A stretch of DNA of 64,000 nucleotides from Nicotiana tabacum (GCF_000715075.1 NC_134103.1:73905519-73969518); one strand, 5' to 3'. Shown: positions 1-12,043, counted from the first letter of the stretch. The notes: generated from the letters alone by a model not told the origin. Made by a program: numbers and translations.

Positions 1-420
1 ATACATCTTGAGCTGTATAGGGGTGTTTGAGTGCCAGAAAGTGCCCATACTTGGTAAATCTATCCACTACTACCAAGACTGCATTTTTGTGCCCAGAAAT
101 GGGTAAACCTTCTACAAAGTCCAATGATATGTCTTGCCATGCCTGTGTGGGTATATGGAGGGGTTGTAGAAGCCCAGACGGGTGAATGTGTTCTGATTTA
201 ACTCTTTGACACACATCACACCCACTTACCCATTTGCAAATCTCTATCTTCATGTTTGGCCAATAGAACACAGACTGTATTCTCCTATAGGTTCCCTGTT
301 GCCTGAGTGCCCTCCAATAGGTGACTGGTGCAAGGCCTCTAAAATCTTGGTTTTCAAAGTAATGCTTCTCACAATGTATATCTTATGTTTATACCTTATA
401 ACTTCTTGCTGCAATGAATA
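1..420 (-). pseudogene. Integrase fragment (zinc-binding region and start of catalytic core) of the Gypsy element
   Basis: Reading from about 420 down to 1, the minus strand gives the typical Gypsy integrase linker (SPIGGHSG), then FYWPNMK, then the CDVCQRVK half of the H2C2 zinc-binding module, then WQDISLDFVEGLP with the first catalytic Asp, and VLVVVDRFTKY. A one-base frameshift falls near 286-296, between GGHSGNR and TYRRIQ. The catalytic core continues outside the window. Integrase joins the cDNA to host DNA. This copy is broken. Confidence 0.85.
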
Positions 421-462
421 ATCTGGGTTGCTGGAGGGAGAAATTGATAGTTCACTGAGTAG

Positions 463-1985
463 TTATAAGGCTAAGGGGTCAGATTCATAGCTATCACAGA
501 CTTCTTCAATCCATGTAGCCTGAGTGGTAGTAAGGGCTAAGAGGGTAGAGTCCTCTTCATGTCTTCTGGATAAAGCATTTGCCACCTTGTTTTCTACCCC
601 TTTTTTATATTGCACCTCATTGTCCAATCCCAAAAGTTTTGTCAGTCCCTTCTGTTGTAATGCTATAGTTACCTTCTGCTCTAGTAAGTACTTTAAACTC
701 TGATGGTCTGTCTTAACAATGAAATGCCCTCCTTGCAAGTAGTGTCTCCACTTTTCTATGGCTTATAGCACATCCATATATTCTTTCTCATAAATAGAAA
801 GTCCTCTGTGTTTAAGGGCAAGAGCCTTGCTAAAATAAGCTATAGGTCTGCCAAATTGCATCAACACAGCTCCTATCCTAGTGGAGCATGCATCAGTCTC
901 CACTACAAAAGGCTTAGTAAAGTCAGCTAGAGCCAAGACTGGAACTGTTGCCATAGCTTCCTTCAGTTGCTGAAAAACCAATTCTGCTTCTTCATTCCAT
1001 TGAAATGCATTCTTTTTAGTAGGTTTGTTAGGGGTCTGCTAATTACCCCATAGGACTTAACAAACCTCCTATAGTAGCCTGTGAGCCCTAGAAATCCTCT
1101 GAGGGCCTTGATAGATTTTGGCACAGGCCATGACAACATAACTTCAATTTTAGCAGGATCAGTAGCTACCCCTCTCCCTGAAATAATATGTCCTAGATAT
1201 TCTACCTTGTCCTGCCCAAATGAACATTTGGACAATTTGGCATAAAGCTACTCCTTCTGTAGAACTTCTAGCACTGTTCTAAGATGAAGTGCATGAGTTT
1301 CTAATGTAGGACTGTAGATTATTATATCATCAAAGAACACCAACACAAACTTCCTCAGAAAAGGTTTGAAAACATGGTTCATTAGGCTTTGGAAAGTGGC
1401 AGGTGCATTGGTCAAGCCAAAGGGCATGACCTTGAACTCATAATGTCCTAAATGAGTTCTGAATGCAGTTTTAAAAATACCACCCTCACTCATTCTGATC
1501 TGATGATAACCAACCCTCAAGTTAATCTTTGAATAGATGCAAGATCCATTGAGTTCATCCATTAAATCATCTACCGAAGGTATAGAAAATTTGTCCTTAA
1601 TTGTCATCTTATTAAGCTCTCTGTAGTCAATGCAAAGTCTCCAACTACCATCTTTCTTTTTAACTAAAAGTACTGGTGAAGAGAATGGGGAATGACTAGC
1701 CTGGATAATTCCATTTGTCAACATTTCATTAACTTGCTTCTCTATTTCATTCTTCTGAAAATAGTTATATCTGTAGGGTCTAATACTTACTGGTGCTGCA
1801 TCAGGCTTGAGGGGAATGGAGTGATCATGGTCCCTCTTTGGTGGTAAGGTCTTTGGCTCTGCAAACACCTTGGGAGAGTCCTGGAGCACTGATCTGATAT
1901 CTTCAGGTAATTCTGCTGTAACTTCTACTTCCTTAGCTGAGATTGAAAATAAATGTACCCACATCACTTGACCCTTCTTCAACAA
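463..1985 (-). pseudogene. Reverse transcriptase and RNase H of the Gypsy element, in frameshifted pieces
   Basis: 1248-1985 (245 aa) holds the RT fingers and palm. It shows the [16 protein letters not shown] entry motif, [14 protein letters not shown], the MPFGLTNAP motif and the catalytic FFDDIIIYS. 963-1235 continues in another frame with [11 protein letters not shown] and [19 protein letters not shown], the RT thumb and connection. 763-981 holds the start of RNase H (VVETDAC, GAVLMQ, IAYFSKAL), and 463-738 its end (KTDHQSLKYLL, ANALSRR). Neighbouring pieces lie in different frames or are separated by stops, so no continuous polyprotein can be made. RT and RNase H together copy the element RNA into DNA. 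Confidence 0.92.
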
Positions 1986-2004
1986 TTGTTTAACCCAGAA
2001 GAAG

Positions 2005-2420
2005 TCATGGCCTGCAGTTGGCCTTCTTCAGAAACCCCTTCAATTCCACTCTTTTACCATTGACACTCACTTGGAGTCTATAGCCAATAAAGTCAAATAA
2101 GACTGGATTGTGTTTCCTCATCCAGTCTACTCCCAACACCATGTCACACCATCCAACATCCAACAACCTGAGCTTGTGCTCAAATTCAATTCCATGTATC
2201 TTCCATTTGAATGAAGGACAGGAATGATAACTCATCAGATGACTGCCATTAGCTGCAGTAACCCTCTTGGTGCATTTACCTTAATTACACACCCCAACTG
2301 TTTTGCAGAACTACTAGCCACAAAACTATGAGTGTTACCACTATCAGCTAGGATTATCAGCTTCTGCTTCCTATACATCCCTTTCAACTTGATGGTATTA
2401 TAGGTTACAGTTCCTGATAA
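2005..2420 (-). pseudogene. Retropepsin-type aspartic protease region of the Gypsy element
   Basis: The minus-strand reading around 2280-2360 gives LADSGNTHSFV, which carries the DSG-type active-site Asp of plant Gypsy proteases. 2005-2235 (76 aa) holds the rest of the fold and the LGVDWMRKHNPVLFDF segment that normally follows it. A stop separates the active-site part from the downstream part. Protease would cut the gag-pol polyprotein. It lies between gag (2493-3572) and RT (1248-1985), the expected place. Confidence 0.8.
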
Positions 2421-2492
2421 GGCATTGAGGCTTATGGCCTCATCAATTATCTCCCCTTGATCATTTTCAACTTCTTCTATTTCTTCTATTCT

Positions 2493-3572
2493 TTAACTTT
2501 CCTCTACTGTATCCTGATCAGTAGTATCATGCAAGATGTTCAACTTCTTATCCTTGCATTGATGACATGGGAAGTACTTCTCTCCACCTCTATAGCATTC
2601 ACCCCTGGCTTTTCTTGCTTCAAACAACTTATTACTAGAGATGTTGGAGTTAGAATAACTCTCTTTTTGTATATTCCCAGATGTTCTACCCCCTGCTGCT
2701 CCAGTGTATGCATTGTACTGAGTTGACTGCCTTCCTGCACCCCCTCTATTCTTTCTACTTATTGAATCCAACAATTCTTCCTTATGTCTATCCTGTTCTA
2801 CAGCTTGACTTAGGGAAAATGGATCAAGCATTTTGACTGTATGCCTGATTTCTTCCTTAAGGCCTTCAATGAAAAATCCTAGAAAGAATTCTTCTGGAAT
2901 GGTTGGGTGTCTGATTAGTACCCAAGCCTTCAAATCTTCAAACTTCTCTAGATATTCATTCACAGTTCCTTTTTGCTCAATTCTCTTAAATTTTCCCAGT
3001 AGATTTAGATGACTATTATCAGAATCATTAAATCTTTTACAAATTTCATCAACAAAATCTGGCCATCTCACCATACCTCTACTTAATTGATAAGAGAAAA
3101 ATCAAGACTCAACCCTCCCATTTAAGTGAAGAACTGCAGTGTCTAATTTTTGTTGTGGGTCAATTATACGATTATAATGGAAATACCTTTAATATTTTCG
3201 CAGCCAAGATCTGGGATCTCCCTCTTCGAAGTAAGGGCAGTCCACCTTAGCAGCAATATTGTTCGAGTAGAATTTTCCAGTTGAATTCTCCTGTGGCTCC
3301 ATCATTCTCATTCTGCTGCTCGATCCATCCAATTGATGAGCCTCAGCTGGAGCACTACCAAGGATTCCATCCTTATTCACGAACAACTTTTCCATCATGA
3401 CATCAATTTTGTGGTTTAGATCATCCATTTTGGAATCAGTAGAATCTAATTTCTTATTTGTTTCTGCCATGTAACTGTGCAACTGGGTCTCCAGTTTTTT
3501 GACATTTTCTTCTATGGATTTTGCTCGAGTTTCTGGGGCTGTCATGGTGCCAGGATTCTGCTCTGATACCAA
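2493..3572 (-). pseudogene. gag (capsid/nucleocapsid) of the Gypsy element, two pieces
   Basis: 3189-3572 (127 aa) is the gag N-terminus. It has a heptad-like, charged helix (KSIEENVKKLETQL) and ends at DPRSWLRKY. 2493-3074 (193 aa) holds the retrotransposon gag core (RFNDSDNSHLNLLGKFKRIEQKGTV, FLGFFIEGLKEEIR) and a degraded zinc knuckle. The knuckle reads CYRGGEKYFPCHQC, where the second Cys of the usual CYRCGEKY is Gly. The pieces are separated by a stop-containing stretch near 3075-3188. Gag would build the virus-like particle in the cytoplasm. This copy is dead. Confidence 0.85.
3560..3571 (-). other. Primer-binding site complementary to initiator tRNA-Met
   Basis: Minus-strand TGGTATCAGAGC is the standard plant PBS pairing with the 3' end of tRNA-iMet. 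It lies two bases inside the LTR end (...TTACA at 3574 on the minus strand), which fixes the LTR boundary. Confidence 0.9.
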
Positions 3573-3573
3573 T

Positions 3574-3732
3574 TGTAATATACTAGAATTTGAGAAGAAG
3601 ACAATGAGAAGGAATAGAATTTCTTTATTGATATGTCATAGAATTGGAAATGTTACAATGTTTCTTCTACCATAGAGCTACATTTACACCATGGATAACC
3701 TGAAAGAAGGAGAAGAGAAAGAGGTTAGAGGT

Positions 3733-3804
<72 letters not shown>

Positions 3805-4035
3805 GTTGAGAGAGAAATTAGTTAGGAAGTTGTAACTGAAATTTACCAGAAATTGCCTATTGTTTCCTTCCCTCCTCTGCGTATTAATACTCCTTACTAA
3901 GCTACTTGTGGACTGAATTACTTGTAGGCTAATTTGTAATTGGGCATGCTCTAGTCTGTCTTCGTTGGCCCAACAGCGATAGAGACCAAATTGAACCCAA
4001 TGCTTAGCTTGATCCACTTATGATATAAGACCTCA
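3574..4035 (-). repeat. 5' LTR of the chromovirus-like element
   Basis: It is bounded on one side by the PBS. On the + strand it begins TGTAATATACTAG. The other boundary is placed near 4035 (+ strand GACCTCA), because sequence of the neighbouring Gypsy element follows soon after. That edge is an estimate, since the partner LTR is outside the window. An AG microsatellite lies within it. Confidence 0.6.
3737..3801. repeat. (AG)n microsatellite, about 65 bp
   Basis: An uninterrupted run of AG dinucleotides inside the LTR. In the sense of the element it is a CT-rich leader tract. It creates a spurious Ser-Leu reading frame. Confidence 0.97.
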
Positions 4036-4095
4036 ATATAGAAATAAGACCCCGCTTTAGGAATATCCGCCTACTTTCCTAATTCATTCCTTTCA

Positions 4096-4629
4096 GACAT
4101 TATAAAAGTCAACTTGATAAAAGAGCGTTTGAAGATGGCTCAGAGTCGCCAAAAGTCCTATTCGGACATGCAGCGTAAATACTTAGAATTCCAAGTTGAT
4201 GATTGGGTGTTTCTAAAAGTTTTGCCTATGAAAGACATTATGAGATTTGGGAAGAAGGAGAAGCTCAGTCCCCGCTATATTGGGCCATATAGAATCCTGC
4301 GAAGGATCGGGCAGATGGCTTATGAGTTAGAATTGCCACAAGAATTAACTGCTGTACACCTAGTGTTTCATATGTCTATATCGAAGAAATTCATGGGAGA
4401 CCCGTCTCTTATGGTTCCTACGGAGATTATAGGGGTTAAAGATAGCCTGACTTACGAAGAAATTCCAGTGGCTATTCTTGATCTCCAAATCCACAAGCTT
4501 AGAACTAAGGAAATCATTTCCGTAAAAGTGCTTTGGAGGAATCAAAAGGTTGAAGAGGCTACTAAGGAAGCCAAAGAGGTAATGAAGTCTAGATATCCCA
4601 TCTTTTTGAAGAACAAACAAAAAATATAG
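4096..4629 (+). pseudogene. Integrase C-terminal end of a second Ty3/Gypsy element (+ strand)
   Basis: The open frame from about 4099 encodes the integrase tail of a Tekay/Del-like Gypsy element. It contains KERLKMAQSRQKSYSD, the GDWVFLKV-like turn (here DDWVFLKVLPMK), LSPRYIGPYRILRRIG, YELELPQEL and the chromodomain-like end VLWRNQKVEEATKEAKE. It stops at 4629. Everything upstream of this tail is missing: the sequence before it (4036-4095) does not continue the integrase, and the chromovirus-like element lies immediately to the left. The polypurine tract and 3' LTR follow downstream, so this is the 3' end of a + strand element. Confidence 0.88.
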
Positions 4630-4896
4630 AAGGTAATTAACCCTTTCCATTTAGACCTTATATTATAATCTCCATGTCTTTCAGTATTTTGTCGGCTCAG
4701 TATTCAATCAATTCAGTAGTCATTTATTTCAATATCCCAGTAGTTCAATAATCATGTATTCATTCATTTTAGTATAGATGTGTTCATGACAATTCAGTAT
4801 TCACATGTTTCCATCAGACCCGTTTAAGGTCAAGAGTTAGTCGTAGTTATAGCCAGGACAATCATTCGAGGATGAATGATCCCAAGGGGGAGATAA
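4630..4896 (+). other. 3' untranslated tail of the + strand Gypsy element with polypurine tract at 4884-4892
   Basis: About 260 bp without coding between the integrase stop and the LTR. It ends in AAGGGGGAG, a polypurine tract that would prime plus-strand DNA synthesis, four bases before the LTR start TGTAACACC at 4897. Confidence 0.8.
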
Positions 4897-5037
4897 TGTA
4901 ACACCCCGTAAATTTGGATTAGGTGTAAATGTGTTATATGAGTAGTAATATTATATTTTGGACATGTGAAGTTCTATATGTATGAATATGGGTGAAAATA
5001 GTTGTTTTAGAATCAAGACGGAGAGTGAGTGTATAAG
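4897..5037 (+). repeat. First part of the 3' LTR (family C), interrupted by a solo LTR
   Basis: The LTR starts TGTAACACCCCG directly after the polypurine tract. After 140 bp it is broken by the giant LTR at 5038 and resumes at 8345. The family-C LTR is about 2.36 kb when the insertion is discounted. Confidence 0.8.
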
Positions 5038-5739
5038 TGTAACGACTCAACCGGTCGTTTTGAGCATTTATACTCCTTTCAACTATTTGAAGTCTTGAAT
5101 AACTTCCTACGAGGTATTATGACTTGTGTGAATTGTTGGTTTTGGTTTTAAGGTATTTTAGAGTTAGCTTGGAAGGATGGATTTTCATGTTGGAAGCTTA
5201 AGTTGAAATAGTTGATCGGATATTGACTTATGAGTAAACAATCTCGGAATTTAATTTTGATGATTCTAATAGCTCCATATGGTAATTTCGGACTTAGGAG
5301 CGTGTCCGGAAAATTATTTGGAAGTCCGTAGTGGAGTTACGCTTGAAATGCCAAAAATTTAATTTTGAAAAGTTTGACCGGGGGGTTGACTTTTTGATAT
5401 CGAGGTCGAATTTTGATTCTGAAAATTAAAATACCCCTGTTATGTTATTTATGACTTGTGTGCAAAATTTGAGGTCAATTAGATGTGATTTGATAGGTTC
5501 CGGAGTCGTTTGTAGAAACTAGAAATTTTAAAGTTCATTAGGCTTGAATTGGGGGGTAATTCATGGTTTTAGCATTGTTTGAGGTGATTTGAGAGTTAGA
5601 CTAATTCCGTATGATAGTTTAGGACTTGTTGGTATATTTGGTTGAGGTCCCGAGGAGCTCGGGTGAGTTTTGGATGGTTAACAGATCATTTTTGGCCTTG
5701 GTGGGATTGCTGATATCTGTTGCTGCATTTGTCGGATTT

Positions 5740-6080
5740 TCTCTTTCGCGTTCGCGAGTGGGCCCTCGTGTTCGCGAAAAGGAATTTCAAGCTGGCATGA
5801 TTTACTTTTCGCGTTCGCTATGGGGTCTCGCGTTCGCGAACAGGAGCTGGGTTGTGCATCGCGTTCGCGTTTGGGTATCGCGTTCGCAAAGGGAAAAATA
5901 GTGGGCATGGGTTTTTGCCTTTGCGTTCGCGAAGGGGAGCTCGCGTTCACGAAGAAGGGCTCTCTAAAGCATCGCGTTCGCAAGCAGTGTCTCACGTTCA
6001 CGAAGAGCAAATATTGGGCAGCACATTTTGTGCTTCGCGAATGCGAGGGACCTGTCGCATTCGCGAAGAAGAGAGGTCTG
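5740..6080. repeat. Array of TTCGCG/CGCGAA palindromic words within LTR B1
   Basis: About a dozen copies of a word close to CGCGTTCGCGAA, spaced roughly 15-30 bp and in both half-orientations. Many CG steps have decayed to TG or CA, as methylated CpG does. The same block is cleaner in the other copy (39343-39690). Confidence 0.9.
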
Positions 6081-7334
6081 GACAGAAAGTTTAAGTTGAG
6101 AAAACATTTTCCATTTTTAACGATTTGGAGCTCGGATTGAGGCGATGTTTGGGTAATTTTCAGATAAAATAATGGGGTAAGTGTTCTTAACTCAATATTG
6201 GTTAAATTACCCGAATCCATGGTTGTTTTTATCATTTAATTAGTGAATTAAGTTGGAAAAGTTTGAAAACCCTCTTAGTTTAAATTGAGGATTTGAAGGC
6301 TGAGTTATGGTCGGATTTGAGTAATTTTGGTATGGTTGGACTCGTGATTGAATGGGAGTTCGAATTTTGTTAGTTTTATCAGATTCCGAGACATGGGCCC
6401 CATGGGTGATTTTTGGGGCGTAATTTTGGTTTTTTGGAAAATATTAGTATTTTGATATGGAATTAATTCTTATAATTTTTGTGGACTGAATCAAATTAAT
6501 TGTGACTAGATTCTAGCCATTTGGAAGTCGATACGCGTATGATGGAATTTCTGGAGCATTGCTTAGCTTGCTCGACATTGGATTTTGCTTGTTCGAGGTA
6601 AGTAACTCTTCTAATCTTGGAGTTGAGGGTATGAACCCTGAATATATGTATTTCGTGAATTGTTGGGAGGTGGCGCACATGCTAGGTGACGGACGTGTGG
6701 GTGTGCACTATAGAAATTGTGATATAATTGTTTCTGTGAAATTTTGTAGTTAAATGATCTTGGCATTTTTCATGCGTTTTATGAGTTAGAGAAATTAAGC
6801 TGAAAAACATATTAAAAATCATGATTGAGGCTATATGCCAGTATTATTGGGACCCACAGAGGTCATATTGCTGTGAATTATTTGTTTTAAATTGAAAATT
6901 CATACTCAGTCATATTCATTTCATTGCATATCATAACTCAGTTTTATGACTCTATTTTGATGCATATAAATATTTTTGGGACGAATGCCCTGTTTTACTA
7001 AAATGCCCGAGTGGCTTGAGAGGTTTATGACTGAGTGAGGCTGAGGGCCTGATTTGTGAGGATATTTATGGGATCAAGCTGCACACCACAGGATATTGCA
7101 TATTTATAGGATCAGGTTGCACGACGCAACATGTTCGATATCGGCCGAGGGCCTGATTGTGAGGATGAGTGTGGATCGGGGCTGCCCGCCTGCATCATAC
7201 ATTATTATTATAGCACGTGAGTTGTTCGTGCAGATTATAGTGCTTGGGCTGTCGAAGCCCCTCCGGAGTCTGTACACACCCCCAGTGAGCGCAGGTACCT
7301 ACTGAGTGCGAGTGTTGAGTGCTGAGTGACTAGG

Positions 7335-7495
7335 AGGCAAGAGTGATTGTGAGGTATGCCCGAGTGACAAGAGTGATTGTGAGGTATGCCCGAGTGGCAA
7401 GAGTGATTGTGAGGTATGCCCGAGTGGCACGAATGACTGTGAGGTTTGCCCGAGGGGCTGTATATGAGTGATGTTCTGCCCGAGGGGCTGTTTAT
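7335..7495. repeat. 34-bp tandem repeat (GAGTGATTGTGAGGTATGCC units), about 4 copies
   Basis: Three nearly identical 34-bp units and one or two diverged ones (…TGCCCGAGTGGC…). The second copy of this LTR family lacks this array at the same position and has a different array (40740-41020). Confidence 0.92.
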
Positions 7496-8344
7496 GATTT
7501 TATCACTGAGTTGTATCGCATTGGCATGCACACATGACATACAAGCATAGAGATGTATTTTTCCTCATGTTGTACAACATCACATCATTCATGATTTCTC
7601 ACACATTTTGACAAATGGGCATAGTGATGTATTTGTTTTACACGGGTTATCCGGAAGGAAAATGAAACATATTATTTATTATTGAAAAGATATTTTTTGG
7701 AGAAATTTATTGTTTTCAAACTATTCATATTATTGGCAACTTCGGCAAACGATTTGGGTTTTCACTGATGTATTTGAAAGAAAGAACTACTATTTTTGAA
7801 ATCATTATTTGGCTGAGTATTTTATCCCTGAGTTACTTCTGATATTATTTGCTTTATGTTGTTATGGATTGTTGTGGACTATGGATTTTGGACCAGACCT
7901 TGGTGGAAGCTCATCACTACTTTTAACCTACGGCTAGGTTTATTACTTACTCAGTACATAGGGTCGGTTGTACTGATACTACACTTCTGCACATTGCGTG
8001 CAGATATTGACTGCTGTGTTGCTGTGCTCGATGGTTGCGGGATTTGAAGATATACCTACGTTCCTGTTGTAGCTGCCTCTTGTTCATGGTAGCCTTAAAT
8101 TTATAAAAGCTCTGTTTATGTACTATTCAAACAGACTATGTTTTTATTTTATTTCCGCTTTGTATACTCTATTCTTAGAAGCTCATGATTTGTACTACCA
8201 GTTCTTGGGGAATGTATAAGGTTAAGATAATTATTTACTTAAATTTCTTTAATAATTGTTATTGGAATTGGATAGTTGAAAATTGGCTTACCTAGCGGGT
8301 TGGGTTAGGTGCCATCACAACTAGTTCGATTTTAGGTCGTGATA

Positions 8345-9837
8345 ATAAAATTCGATAAAATCGACTAAGTTTAATAAAGGTCTGTCTTCCAACAGGATTT
8401 AGTGAATATTTGTAAAGAATTTGGAAAAACTCAAAACACGAAAGTTATAGCCCTTTGAAATATATTTCCATTGATATATTGTGGATCCCAAACAGATCTC
8501 TGTACAAAAATGATATGTGCATTTTATTGAATAATGCGCAGTATGCGCGCCCAGGTGCGCTCTCGGATGGTCCCGTGTGCGGCCGCGCACTTGTGGCAGT
8601 GCTAATGCCCTTCTGCGCATTCAAGTGAGTGGTTGGGCCTTCAGGTGCACGAGGGTGCACCCGAGGGTCATTTTTAAAGCCCTACTTCGTTTTCCACACC
8701 CCAAAATACAAAAGCTTGCTCTAGAAAGGGAAGCTTTCAAGAACCTAACCTCTCCCACGGTCCCTCCACCATCCAAGGTGAGTTCTAATGATGATTCTAA
8801 TTTAATTTTAATTCTTCAACACCTTATTAACGTGGATAAACCCTTCAAATTATTAGATATTGGATTGGGACATCATTGTTGAGAAAATAAACTCTATGAC
8901 TCAAATTCAAGAGGATTGAACGTCGAAAAGGTAATATCTTCACCCTCTACTTGATTATAGTATTGGATTAATGACTATAGACTCTAGTTCATGGGATATG
9001 AGTTGATGGATTTGACATAAAAGCATGAACGGTTATAGGTTTGGGTTGTTGATTGTTGATTATTGGTTAAGGGTGTTATTTATCTTATGGGTGATGAAAA
9101 ATGATGCTGATTATAACCATTTGAGATTTTAGAATCTATCTAGGAGCAAGAGAATAGGTTATTGGGTGTAGAAACACCATTAATAAGGACTATGAAACTT
9201 TATACCCACCAAGTATTTGATAAAATACCTAAGTGACCAAAGCATGAGTATTATTAATAATATGGAATCCCTTTGACTTGTATTGCTATAGATTAAAGTT
9301 GAAAGGGTTGACAAACATTGTATCACGCTCAAGAGCAGGAAGTTAAGGTATGTGAGGCTAACTCTCTACGTTGGGAATGTTTATGATTCTCCCTACGTCT
9401 CATTCTTTATGACTATAACAAATTCCTCAGCAAGTAATTATGTCTCAGTTCCATGAATGGTTGTAGAACTTCTTTTCTCTAGATGGAATAGTTCGTAATT
9501 CATTCAATATCTTATAAGCCTCAATTGTGACAAATCAGTTTATTATGAATACATGTCCCAGTCTAGTTCTATTCAACATTCCAGTATCATGTAACTCAAT
9601 ATGATTCAGTATTTCAGTATCATGTATTGCAGTATGATTCTCATTTCCTGATTTTAAATCCCTAAATGTTGAACACCTGTATTTGGGCCTGAGGTTGCAG
9701 TTTATGCTTTATGCATCTTTGGGCCTGAGGCCACATTTTATGCGTTATGCAACTTTGGGCTTAAGGCCGTAGTTTATGCTTTATGCATTTTTGGGCCTGA
9801 GGCCGTAGTTATGTATACGTATACTTGGGTCTGACTG

Positions 9838-9879
<42 letters not shown>

Positions 9880-10567
9880 CAGTTTATGCACATATATATT
9901 GGGCTTGAGGCCGCAGTTTAATATTCAGATAAACGAGTGGTTCATCATTCAGAAAAGGGAGTATTCATATCCTTACTTCCTTATCAATTCTCAGTTATCA
10001 GTTATCAGTTCAGTTTCAGTTTCAATATTTACAGTTCTTTCTTTTAGTTGTTTTACATACCAGTACAATTCAAATGTACTAACGTCCCTTTTTGCCCGGG
10101 CCTTCATCTCGCGATGCAGGTAACGATTTACAGGTTGACGACTCTACTTTCTTGGGCATCTCGTATTAGCTATTGGTGAGCCCTAGTCTTTCGGGGCATT
10201 ATCCCTCTTTTCTTTCGGTCTTTATTGTATTTCAGTTAATAAGGTATACCGAAAATCTTGTCCCGGTAAACAGTTAGTATTTCAATATTCTTTAGAGGCT
10301 TCTTAGACTATAGCCCAGTCAGTCAGATATTAGCATGCTTTTATGTGTTAGCCTTGTCGGCTACTCGTTTATACTTTCAGAGTTTTCAGTACTCTCCGCA
10401 TTTATGATATTTCAGTCAGACTCTTTAGTAGATGAGCATGTTGCATGTTTATATTCAGCTTATAATTATACCACATGTTGATCCAGCCATCCAGTTGGTT
10501 CGCTCGGTCACATGTAGTTAGGCACCGAGTGTCATGTTACGCCCAGGCCATGGTTTGGGGCATGACA
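8345..10567 (+). repeat. Second part of the family-C 3' LTR
   Basis: Continuation of the LTR begun at 4897. It ends GGGGCATGACA at 10567, the typical Gypsy LTR terminus. The end block (TTTTGCCCGGG, ACTAACGTCCC) matches the LTR piece at 32850-35228 on the other strand. Inside are a GCGC-word array (about 8534-8672), a 36-bp tandem repeat (about 9676-9930) and an AT microsatellite (9841-9876). No credible gene lies here. Confidence 0.82.
9676..9930. repeat. 36-bp tandem repeat, about 5 units, interrupted by (AT)n at 9841-9876
   Basis: Units read TTTGGGCCTGAGGCCGTAGT followed by TTATGCTTTATGCA-type sequence. The last units flank a 36-bp pure AT run. Confidence 0.9.
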
Positions 10568-12043
10568 CTCGCTAGGGAGTGCGTGGTAGCTGAAAAAATC
10601 CATCAAAATAGCCCACCTAACAGAAAATAATGGTTAATTAGCCTAACCCTCTTTCAAATTTAATTTTTTATTAAATATTTTTCTTATTTCAGTTATATCC
10701 ATCTTTCTTCTTTATTTTTCACCATTCTTCCTTATTTTTCACCTTTCTTCTTTGTTTTTCATCTTCTTCATTTTTTTTTACCTTTTTTCTTCGGTTCTTC
10801 ATATGGGTTTCCTCAGAAAAAAATTTTCTCTCTCTTGTTTCCTCTGAAATTATTTATCTTTTTTACTTTTTTATTCTTTTTTCGTGTCTTACACATATTG
10901 TTGAATGAATACTAATTTAAATCTTCTTATAAAACTCAACACCTTGTAAAGAATAAAGTTGAATCTCTTGAATCTTCTTTATGTAATGTGCAATTAGAGA
11001 ATATAATTGTTGGGCAATTAATTTTTTATTTGCGAAATTTTATTTTCTGTAATCTTTTTTATGTAATATAAGATGACTTTTAAGAAATACAACACTATAT
11101 GCCTTTATTTGTATTTTATCTGTGCTACAAAGTGAATATAAATAAGGACTTATCAATTGGAGTCTAGCATAAAGTACAATCACAATTAAACCCAAAATTA
11201 ACACAATACATTCGATATTATTTTGGCCAAAACTCCTAGAATTAATCAATCATTCGAGAGTAATACATCATGAGTAAACTATATAAAAACTTTGTACAAA
11301 CCATAAGTTAATATAGTCAGACAAACATACCTTTAAAAGTACAACATGGAATTTTAATATATAGGAGAATATAGTTAAGGGGGGTTTTTTTGGGGACACC
11401 AGATAGTTTAAGTAGGTAACTGACAAAAAAGTGATAGTTTACACGATTTTTAGGCTGAGTTAAATAGCCACGTGTAGTGCTACATGGCACGTTTTTTGAC
11501 AATTAGGAGCGTGTACTAGACGCACCTCTAAGAATGCATTGAGGGGGTTTTTAATATGAAGGTCCATATAGTTAAGGAGAGTTTTGGGGACACCGAATAA
11601 TTTAAATAGGAAACCGACCAAAACTTGATAGTTTGGGGAATTTTAGGGTATTAACTCTTTAGAAATTGATCTAAATATCTTTTTTTCTCGCAAAGTTAAA
11701 ATTTTATAAGAAAATATTAGACAATTGTCAAAAATTTTGTAAGTCATTATTGCCAGCATCAGATCACAATCTAATGTTTTGTGACCAAACTAAAATTAAA
11801 ATTGTATGAGCAAACATTAGAATCGAATCTAATATTGTCCGAGAAGGATAATTTGTCATGACTATATTTACACAACTAGGTAAAATGGGAACAAAATCAA
11901 CATATTGACCTACAAAAGAAATACTATTTGCGTAAATCAGACGAACAATACATACCAATTCCAACCCACTAGGCCGAGAAGAATTTTCAGAAATGAAAGG
12001 GACGTCCCACCTATATCATAACAAATGTAAATTTGACAATTCA
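10568..12043. other. Intergenic, no gene seen
   Basis: AT-rich sequence. 10690-10860 is a pyrimidine-rich TTTTTCACCTTTCTTC-like low-complexity stretch. 11355-11480 and 11560-11640 are imperfect copies of one another (both contain ATATAGTTAAGG, GGGGACACC and a GATAGTTT block), probably a fragmentary MITE pair. No coding region can be supported. Confidence 0.6.

Larger units (their letters stand above)
1..4035 (-). mobile_element. Ty3/Gypsy LTR retrotransposon, chromovirus-like, decayed; 3' end off the window
   Basis: On the minus strand the order is 5' LTR (3574 to about 4035), primer-binding site, gag, protease, reverse transcriptase, RNase H, integrase. This is the Ty3/Gypsy order. The integrase runs off position 1, so the 3' LTR lies outside. 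Each domain is recognisable, but frameshifts and stops separate the pieces, so the copy is not autonomous. Domain wording (FFDD in RT, LGVDWM after the protease) is of chromovirus type. Reina or a nearby clade is possible but not settled. It abuts, and probably inserted into, the + strand Gypsy element whose integrase tail begins near 4096. Confidence 0.9.
5038..8344 (+). mobile_element. Solo LTR of a giant-LTR family (family B), copy 1
   Basis: It begins TGTAACGACTC and ends TCGTGATA. It aligns over its length with 38644-42043, which is followed by a PBS and so shows these are LTR ends. It is flanked by ATAAG (5033-5037) and ATAAA (8345-8349), a 5-bp target duplication with one mismatch. No internal region is attached, so it is a solo LTR left by recombination. 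At 3.3 kb it is unusually long. It carries a GCG-word array (5740-6080), one CACGTG box (7214) and a 34-bp tandem repeat (about 7335-7495). The small open frames inside are by-products of these repeats. Confidence 0.88.

Noticed and set aside
206..421. 71-aa + frame at the left edge
   Set aside because: Antisense of the Gypsy integrase.
3667..4017. 116-aa frame with a long Ser-Leu repeat
   Set aside because: Translation of the AG microsatellite inside an LTR.
5678..6235. 185-aa minus frame and several overlapping Arg/Ser-rich frames, with counterparts at 39232-39812
   Set aside because: Produced by the CGCGTTCGCGAA array, which is open in several frames on both strands. Composition is repeat-driven.
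7235..7540. 101-aa frame with repeated HNHSCHSGIP units
   Set aside because: Translation of the 34-bp tandem repeat in the solo LTR. Not a zinc-binding protein.
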